A stretch of DNA of 6,798 nt, from contig DSAI01000173.1 of assembly GCA_011372845.1 (NCBI GenBank), positions 1 to 6,798 of the forward strand, in the 5' to 3' direction. The notes under the pieces are model-generated. The model did no database searches. It was given only the letters and a program-made list of their open reading frames with translations, and was not told the origin of the DNA. Of the stretch, positions 1-3,857 are shown piece by piece (the first letter of the stretch is position 1; each line of letters begins with the position of its first letter). The stretch is from Actinomycetota bacterium (GTDB taxonomy: Bacteria > Actinomycetota > Coriobacteriia > Anaerosomatales > Anaerosomataceae). A program made the translations under genes and the position numbers.

Positions 1-14
1 GCGGGGCGTTTTTT
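1..14 (+). terminator. 3' end of an intrinsic terminator or infC-leader attenuator (partial)
   Basis: The window opens with a GC-rich arm (GCGGGGCG) followed directly by six T (9-14), the pattern of the descending arm and U-tract of a rho-independent terminator. The ascending arm lies outside the window, so pairing cannot be checked. It ends 46 nt before the infC start. It could terminate the upstream gene, or be the attenuator of an infC leader, since infC operons of some bacteria are controlled by premature termination (L20-leader type). Which of these holds cannot be decided here. Confidence 0.5.
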
Positions 15-20
15 GATGAC

Positions 21-39
21 GGGGCCGGATACGGGCCCC
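21..39 (+). other. hairpin upstream of the infC Shine-Dalgarno
   Basis: GGGGCC (21-26) can pair with GGCCCC (34-39) across a 7-nt loop. This gives a 6-bp all-GC stem that ends 8 nt before the Shine-Dalgarno of infC. No T-tract follows, so it is not a terminator by itself. It may be part of the infC leader fold or simply chance in GC-rich DNA. Confidence 0.4.
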
Positions 40-47
40 CACCTGAT

Positions 48-55
48 GGAGGTGA
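48..55 (+). promoter_or_regulatory. Shine-Dalgarno that fixes the ATC start of infC
   Basis: GGAGGTGA is a near-perfect Shine-Dalgarno, followed after 5 nt by ATC at 61. The in-frame ATG at 16 and ATG at 46 and the TTG at 13 have no purine-rich ribosome site in front of them; the ATG at 46 even overlaps this motif. The site therefore points to ATC as the start. Confidence 0.8.
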
Positions 56-60
56 AGCGT

Positions 61-693
61 ATCAGCACGACAGAGCCCAGGCTCAACGATCGGATCAGGG
101 CGCAAAGGTGCCGTCTGATCTCGGACGAAGGTGAGCAGCTCGGCATCTTCATGGTCTCGGATGCTCTCCGCATGGCCGACGAACAGGGTCTCGATCTGGT
201 CGAGATCGCTCCCAACGCCGATCCGCCGGTCTGCAAGACCATGGACTACGGCAAGTACAAGTACGAGATGGAGCAGAAGGCCAAGAAGGCGCGCAAGAAC
301 CAGACGCGCGTAGAGGTCAAAGAGATTAAGTTCCGCCCGAAGATCGACACGCACGATTACGAGACCAAGAAGAAGCACGTCGTGCGCTTCCTCGAGGCGG
401 GCGCCAAGGTCAAAGTGACGATCATGTTCCGCGGTCGCGAGATGGTGCACGCGGAGCGCGGACTGGCGATACTCGAGCGGCTGGAGGCCGACATCGCGGG
501 CCTTGCGTTCGTGGAGTCCAAGCCCAAACTCGAAGGCCGCAACATGTTCATGCTGGTGGCGCCTCACAAGAAGGAGCCGGTGAAGGCCAAGCCCGCCGAG
601 AAGAAGCAGGCCGGGGCTGACGGGTCGGACGATGCGGCAGAGCCGGCACAGGCCGCTGAGGCTGCCTCCGGCGACGCTGCCGCGAAGGAATAG
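61..693 (+). CDS. infC: translation initiation factor IF-3, ATC start
   Basis: IF-3 binds the 30S subunit, keeps it apart from 50S and checks the start-codon/initiator-tRNA match. From the ATC the product is 210 residues and opens [14 protein letters not shown], the normal IF-3 N-terminus. The N domain is at about 5-72, with [13 protein letters not shown] and MDYGKYKYE near the start of the basic linker (about 73-85). The C domain is at about 86-168, with [30 protein letters not shown]. The last 42 residues are an Ala/Glu/Lys-rich low-complexity tail beyond the usual core. A start at the upstream ATG would add a non-conserved leader (MEVKR). ATT or ATC starts are known for infC elsewhere (AUU in E. 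coli), where IF-3 represses its own non-canonical start; the same autoregulation is inferred here. It is first in an operon with rpmI, which starts 8 nt after its stop. Confidence 0.95.
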   Translation: MSTTEPRLNDRIRAQRCRLISDEGEQLGIFMVSDALRMADEQGLDLVEIAPNADPPVCKTMDYGKYKYEMEQKAKKARKNQTRVEVKEIKFRPKIDTHDYETKKKHVVRFLEAGAKVKVTIMFRGREMVHAERGLAILERLEADIAGLAFVESKPKLEGRNMFMLVAPHKKEPVKAKPAEKKQAGADGSDDAAEPAQAAEAASGDAAAKE

Positions 694-701
694 GAGACGA
701 C

Positions 702-899
702 ATGCCCAAGATGAGAACCCACAAGGGTACCGCGAAGCGCTTCAAGCTCACCGGTACCGGCAAGATCAAGCGCGCGAAGGCCTTCAAGAGCCACATCCTC
801 GAGAAGAAGAGCCCCAAGCGTAAGCGCAACTTCCGCCAGGACGGCCTCGTGCACAAGGCGGACGAGAAAGTCATCAAGCAGAAGCTGGGCGTCGGTTAG
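702..899 (+). CDS. rpmI: 50S ribosomal protein L35
   Basis: Structural protein of the large ribosomal subunit, 65 residues, the usual length. It opens [24 protein letters not shown], the L35 signature, and is strongly basic throughout ([16 protein letters not shown]), as expected for an rRNA-binding protein. The ATG at 702 follows a GGAGA ribosome site at 693-697 that overlaps the infC stop codon, so translation is probably coupled to infC. It lies in the conserved infC-rpmI-rplT order. In other bacteria L20 represses translation of this gene; no specific L20 site was identified here. Confidence 0.97.
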   Translation: MPKMRTHKGTAKRFKLTGTGKIKRAKAFKSHILEKKSPKRKRNFRQDGLVHKADEKVIKQKLGVG

Positions 900-936
900 T
901 CCGAAGCTCGCGTATCCTTCCAAGGAGTGATCGACC

Positions 937-1296
937 ATGCCCAGGGTGAAGCGTGCAGTCACCGCGAAGAAGAAGCGCCGGACCGTTCTCGATCAGGCGA
1001 GCGGATACTACGGAGACCGTAGCCGCCGCTACAAGAGCGCGAAGGAGCAGTTGCAGCACTCGCTGCAGTACCAGTACCGCGACCGCCGGAACAAGAAGCG
1101 TGAGATCCGCCGTCTGTGGATCGCCCGCATCAACGCTGGCGCCCGTCTCAACGGTCTGTCGTACTCGGTGTTCATGAACGGTCTCAAGAAGGCCGAAGTG
1201 ACCCTCGACCGCAAGGTGCTCTCCGACATGGCCGTGAACGATCCGGCCGCGTTCGCCAAGCTGGTGGAGGTCGCCAAGGCGGCGCAGGGCGCCTGA
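937..1296 (+). CDS. rplT: 50S ribosomal protein L20
   Basis: L20 binds 23S rRNA early in 50S assembly. The product has 119 residues, the normal size. The basic N-terminal extension ([14 protein letters not shown]) is followed by the conserved [16 protein letters not shown] helix, [23 protein letters not shown], and a C-terminal half with [14 protein letters not shown] and [10 protein letters not shown]. The ATG at 937 has an AAGGAG site at 922-927 with a 9-nt gap. It is the last gene of the infC operon, 37 nt after rpmI, and is followed by a strong terminator. L20 is the autoregulator of this operon in both E. coli and Bacillus by different routes; the sequence here does not show which applies. 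Confidence 0.97.
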   Translation: MPRVKRAVTAKKKRRTVLDQASGYYGDRSRRYKSAKEQLQHSLQYQYRDRRNKKREIRRLWIARINAGARLNGLSYSVFMNGLKKAEVTLDRKVLSDMAVNDPAAFAKLVEVAKAAQGA

Positions 1297-1316
1297 CGGT
1301 CCTGTACCACGGCGTG

Positions 1317-1353
1317 ACGACGAAGGCCCCGCATAGCGCGGGGCCTTCGTCGT
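1317..1353 (+). terminator. terminator of the infC-rpmI-rplT operon
   Basis: A perfect 16-bp stem joins 1317-1332 (ACGACGAAGGCCCCGC) to 1338-1353 with a 5-nt loop ATAGC. It begins 20 nt after the rplT stop. The following bases TTCTGTGT hold only a weak T-tract, so it may be less than fully efficient, but the stem is long and very stable. It separates the ribosomal operon from the secreted-protein unit downstream. Confidence 0.85.
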
Positions 1354-1444
1354 TCTGTGTCGGTCCGACCTCGGGCCCGCATCGTTCGGTTGCCGGTGAG
1401 GCGCTGGTAAGGGCACGTTGAAGCTCGGACGCCATGATGTGCGG

Positions 1445-1458
1445 TGCGGGGCCCCGCA
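1445..1458. repeat. GC-rich palindrome in the rplT-tasA-like spacer
   Basis: TGCGGGGCCCCGCA is a perfect 14-bp palindrome, 54 nt before the start of the secreted-protein gene. It shares GGCCCCGCATA and GCGGGGCC with the terminator at 1317-1353, as though it were a partial copy with the arms in the other order. In RNA it could fold as a short hairpin with a GGCC loop. I see no convincing sigma-70-type promoter in 1355-1498, so how the downstream pair is transcribed is unclear; read-through of the weakly T-tailed terminator is possible. Confidence 0.45.
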
Positions 1459-1511
1459 TACCATCCATCCGCCACCTCCCCTCGGCGGCGAGATCCGCAA
1501 GGAGGAGAACG

Positions 1512-1994
1512 ATGAAGCGACTGTTCACGTATGTGGCGCTGATCGCAGCGATGCTGTCCATCGGCGGAGCAAGGGCGTACTTCACAGCACGGACCGAGGT
1601 GAAGGACAACATGATCACGGCGGGCACCGTGCTCGTCTCGGTGGAGCCGACATCGGCGGCCCTCACCGTGGAAGGGCTCGCCCCTGGTGAGACGATCAGC
1701 AGGACGCTCGAGGTCCGCAACACGGGATCCATCGCGTGCGATGCGGTCACGAGCGCGGCGAAGAAGGCGGGCATCACCGACTTCTGGAACGCGCTGCAGT
1801 GCCGGGCAACGTGCAACGGCGTGGAGCTGTACGCTGGACCCCTGTCCACGCTCAGGACCGCACCGATACGGCTTGGAGCCGGGCAGGCTGCAGACCTCGA
1901 TCTCGCGGTAAGCCTGCCGTCCGAAGCCGGCAACGACCTTCAGGGCGACTACGTTCGCGCGTCGGTCTACGTAGATGCAGAGCAAGTCCGATAG
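1512..1994 (+). CDS. small secreted TasA/camelysin-like protein with SipW-type signal peptide
   Basis: 160 residues. The ATG at 1512 is chosen because AAGGAGGAG (1499-1506) precedes it by 5 nt and because a signal peptide starts there: basic MKR, hydrophobic core about 4-19, cleavage probably after ARA (20-22). The mature start YFTARTEVKDNMITAGT matches the pattern around SipW cleavage sites (aromatic residue, then a polar stretch, then AGT). Next come GLAPGETISRTLEVRNTGS (55-73), YAGPLSTL (107-114), LPSEAGND (135-142) and a terminal YVDAEQ, all typical of the TasA/camelysin beta-sandwich family. Family members form extracellular fibres or cell-surface proteins in Firmicutes; a surface or matrix role here is inferred. 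Three cysteines (76, 97, 101) could form a disulphide, which TasA itself lacks. It overlaps the downstream peptidase gene by 20 nt, its probable processing enzyme. The exact subfamily is uncertain. Confidence 0.75.
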   Translation: MKRLFTYVALIAAMLSIGGARAYFTARTEVKDNMITAGTVLVSVEPTSAALTVEGLAPGETISRTLEVRNTGSIACDAVTSAAKKAGITDFWNALQCRATCNGVELYAGPLSTLRTAPIRLGAGQAADLDLAVSLPSEAGNDLQGDYVRASVYVDAEQVR

Positions 1995-2370
1995 CGGCTG
2001 GGCGGTGTGGCTGCGCCGTGGGGCGGGGGCCGGGCTCGCGGTCGTCGCGCTGGTGCTGGCGTGGTCGCATGGCATGCTGTACGTCGAGGGTGGCTCCATG
2101 CGCCCGGCGCTCTATCCTGGCGATCTGATCGTGTACACGCGGGTCGCGGTCGAGCCGCAGCAGGGCGACCTCACCGTCTTCGCACATGATGGCGACCTGG
2201 TGGTGCATCGGGTCGTGGGCGTGGAGCCGGATGGCTCGCTCCGCATGCGCGGCGATGCGAACGCAGCAGCCGATGTGGAGCCCGTCGACCGGAACGACGT
2301 ACGGGGTGTGGTGGTCGCCGTCGTGCCTGCAGGGAGGGTCGCATGTTCGCTGGTGGGCGCTGCGGAGTGA
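1975..2370 (+). CDS. minimal ER/SipW-type signal peptidase I (S26 family)
   Basis: 131 residues, a membrane serine protease that removes signal peptides outside the membrane. An N-terminal membrane segment (about 17-35) is followed at once by the active-site box VEGGSMRPALYPGDLIV, with nucleophile Ser41. Box D reads DLVVHRVVGV: His78 stands where the bacterial P-type enzymes have Lys, marking the ER/archaeal/SipW type. Box E is RGDANAAAD (92-100), with candidate acidic residues Asp94 and Asp100. The chain stops shortly after VVVAVVPAGR, so the second, C-terminal membrane segment of SipW-like enzymes appears absent. The ATG at 1975 lies inside the preceding gene and has no clear Shine-Dalgarno, so translation is probably coupled. 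A GTG at 2005 is an alternative start that keeps all motifs. The adjacent TasA-like protein is the likely substrate (inference from overlap). Confidence 0.88.
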   Translation: MQSKSDSGWAVWLRRGAGAGLAVVALVLAWSHGMLYVEGGSMRPALYPGDLIVYTRVAVEPQQGDLTVFAHDGDLVVHRVVGVEPDGSLRMRGDANAAADVEPVDRNDVRGVVVAVVPAGRVACSLVGAAE

Positions 2371-2379
2371 TGCTAGACT
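2371..2379 (+). promoter_or_regulatory. extended -10 promoter for the pheS T-box leader
   Basis: TGCTAGACT fits the extended -10 pattern TGnTAnnnT, with the hexamer TAGACT at 2374-2379. It starts 1 nt after the signal peptidase stop codon. No good -35 lies 16-18 nt upstream, which is tolerable for an extended -10 promoter. Transcription would begin near 2386, just ahead of the T-box Stem I, which supports the call. Confidence 0.55.
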
Positions 2380-2385
2380 GACGTA

Positions 2386-2690
2386 CCAATCGCACATGAG
2401 GCGACGACGGAGAGGCGCGGTTCTCAAGAGCCGCTCGCCAGGGAGGGGTCCCACCGACTGCAAGGACCCCGGGCGGAGGACCCGCGGTTCACTCCATCAG
2501 CTGCGATCTGAAAGGGCCTGCGGCCCGAGTAGGTGAGCCGGTGCCCCCGATATCGGGCCTCCGGGAGAGGATCCCGGCCGTGCGTTGATGGTGCACGGGA
2601 GTGAGAGGGCCGGTGAGTCATCGGCCAAACAAGGTGGTACCGCGGGAGCCGTTCCCGTCCTTGTGACAAGGGCGGGGCGGCTCCCTTTCC
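2386..2690 (+). ncRNA. T-box riboswitch (tRNA-Phe sensing) of pheS-pheT
   Basis: Leader RNA that reads uncharged tRNA-Phe and turns on transcription of pheST. Stem I: 2406-2412 pairs with 2492-2498 (one mismatch), CGCGG (2416-2420) with CCGCG (2482-2486), and GGGGTCC (2445-2451) with GGACCCC (2464-2470) under a 12-nt distal loop. TTC at 2488-2490, followed by A, sits in the specifier position on the 3' side and is a Phe codon. Stem III-like hairpin: GGCCG (2608-2612) with CGGCC (2622-2626). The T-box AAGGTGGTACCGCG is at 2631-2644; its TGGT bulge (2635-2638) is complementary to an ACCA acceptor end, that is an A discriminator, fitting tRNA-Phe. Antiterminator: ACAAGG (2629-2634) with CCTTGT (2659-2664), enclosing CGGGA/TCCCG. 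It excludes the terminator that follows. The Shine-Dalgarno of pheS is outside the switch helices, so control is by transcription termination. Confidence 0.93.
2644..2688 (+). terminator. regulated terminator of the T-box leader
   Basis: 2644-2663 pairs with 2667-2685 to give about 19 bp with one bulged T (2652) and a TGA loop. GGGAGCCG at the base pairs with CGGCTCCC. Only TTT (2686-2688) follows, a short U-tract. The 5' arm contains CCTTG, which the antiterminator uses, so the two folds are exclusive. Confidence 0.88.
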
Positions 2691-2718
2691 GTACACGGAT
2701 GGAAGAAGTGAGGTCGGG

Positions 2719-3780
2719 ATGACAATCGGAGAAGACTTGCGGGCGTTGGAGGCTGAGTCGCTGACGGCCGTAGAGGGTGCGACGACGCTTGATGCACTCG
2801 AGGAGGTCCGCATCGCGTACCTGGGCAAGAAGGGTTCGCTCACGGCGATCCTGCGAGGACTGGGCGCGCTGTCTGCCGAGGAGCGGCCCGAGGTCGGGTG
2901 CATATCCAACGAGGTGCGGCGTGCTCTCGAGTCGGCGCTCGATCGGAGACGGGAGGCGCTCGAGCGCATCGCGCGGGCGTCCCGGATCGCTGCGGAGGCG
3001 GTGGACGTGACACTGCCCGGGCGAGGGCGGCCGCTCGGCCATCAGCACGTGCTGCACCAGGTGGTGGACGAGATCGTCGAAGTCTTCTCCGGCCTGGGCT
3101 ATCGCGTTGCGGAAGGCCCGGAGGTGGAACTCGACTACTACAACTTCACCGCCCTCAACCATCCGGCGGACCACCCGGCGCGCGCGCTTCAGGACACGTT
3201 CTACGTGAGGGACCTCTCGGGAGACACGGCGGTCGTGGAGGGGGAGAGCGACGTCTTGTTGCGGACGCATACCAGCCCCGGTCAGGTCCACGTGATGGAG
3301 AGCGAGAAGCCGCCCATCTACGTGATCGTCCCGGGCAAGGTGTACCGTCGGGATGTGGCCGACCCGAGCCACTTGCCGCAGTTCACGCAGGTGGAGGGGC
3401 TGGTGGTGGACGAAGGCGTCACGTTCGGTGATCTCAAAGGCACGCTGGAGCATTTTGTGCGCGAGATGTTCGGGCCGGATCGTCGCGTGCGGCTGCGCCC
3501 GCACTTCTTCCCGTTCACGGAGCCGTCGGCCGAGGTGGACGTCTCCTGCGGGATCTGTGGCGGCGAGGGCTGTCGATCCTGTGGGGGCGAGGGCTGGCTC
3601 GAGATCCTTGGCTGCGGGATGGTCGACCCCAACGTTTTCGGCTACGTGGGTATCGATCCGGAGCGCTACACGGGCTTCGCGTTCGGTATCGGCGCCGAGA
3701 GGATAGCGGGGCTGAAGTACGGTGTGCCCGACCTTCGTCACTTCATCGAAGGAGACACCCGCTTCCTGCACCAGTTCTGA
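2719..3780 (+). CDS. pheS: phenylalanyl-tRNA synthetase alpha subunit
   Basis: Catalytic subunit of the alpha2-beta2 enzyme that charges tRNA-Phe; class II synthetase, cytoplasmic. 353 residues, normal length. The N-terminal tRNA-binding coiled coil (about 1-95) includes RIAYLGKKGSLTAILR. The catalytic domain follows: GPEVELDYYNFTALNHPADHPAR with QDTFY (motif 1 region, about 133-162), LLRTHTSPGQ, VYRRDVADPSH and FTQVEGLVVD (motif 2 region), RPHFFPFTEPSAEVDV, then GFAFGIGAERIAGLKYG (motif 3, about 319-335). Four cysteines (277, 280, 285, 288) form a CxxC-x4-CxxC knuckle, seen in many bacterial PheS and possibly binding zinc. The ATG at 2719 follows GTGAGG (2709-2713). It is expressed behind the Phe T-box. 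The stop is 77 nt before pheT. Confidence 0.97.
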   Translation: MTIGEDLRALEAESLTAVEGATTLDALEEVRIAYLGKKGSLTAILRGLGALSAEERPEVGCISNEVRRALESALDRRREALERIARASRIAAEAVDVTLPGRGRPLGHQHVLHQVVDEIVEVFSGLGYRVAEGPEVELDYYNFTALNHPADHPARALQDTFYVRDLSGDTAVVEGESDVLLRTHTSPGQVHVMESEKPPIYVIVPGKVYRRDVADPSHLPQFTQVEGLVVDEGVTFGDLKGTLEHFVREMFGPDRRVRLRPHFFPFTEPSAEVDVSCGICGGEGCRSCGGEGWLEILGCGMVDPNVFGYVGIDPERYTGFAFGIGAERIAGLKYGVPDLRHFIEGDTRFLHQF

Positions 3781-3791
3781 CGACCGCCGCT

Positions 3792-3819
3792 CCGGCCACC
3801 CCGAAGGGTGACCGGTCAC
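3792..3819 (+). repeat. hairpin and overlapping palindrome between pheS and pheT
   Basis: CCGG-C-CACCC (3792-3801) pairs with GGGTG-A-CCGG (3806-3815), giving 9 pairs around one C/A mismatch and a CGAA loop. The 3' arm is also the left half of a perfect 12-bp palindrome GTGACCGGTCAC (3808-3819), so the two folds compete. No T-tract follows, so it is not an intrinsic terminator. It could be an RNA processing or stability element, or a protein site; nothing shows which. Confidence 0.5.
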
Positions 3820-3857
3820 GGCAACGATAGCGACCGACCCTGAGGAAGGATCCCGCG

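Noticed and set aside
915..926. small hairpin TCCT/AGGA over the rplT ribosome site
   Set aside because: Only 4 bp with a 4-nt loop; too weak to count as a regulatory structure.
1380..1470. possible cyclic-di-GMP (GEMM-like) riboswitch before the secreted-protein gene, suggested by GGGCA ... GGACGC
   Set aside because: The conserved AAAGCC segment and the tetraloop-receptor helices are missing, so only short strings match.
1434..1511. upstream ATG starts (1434, 1437) extending the TasA-like protein by 26 residues
   Set aside because: They lack a ribosome site and would put an Arg-rich stretch in front of a clear signal peptide; the ATG at 1512 has a strong Shine-Dalgarno.
1029..2099. 356-codon open frame on the minus strand across rplT and the TasA-like gene
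   Set aside because: It crosses a gene boundary and a terminator, has an Arg/Pro/Ala-biased composition and no recognisable domain; taken as a shadow frame.
2497..3819. 440-codon open frame on the minus strand opposite pheS
   Set aside because: It lies entirely opposite a confidently identified gene and its T-box leader, its translation shows no family motif, and long antisense frames are expected in GC-rich coding DNA.
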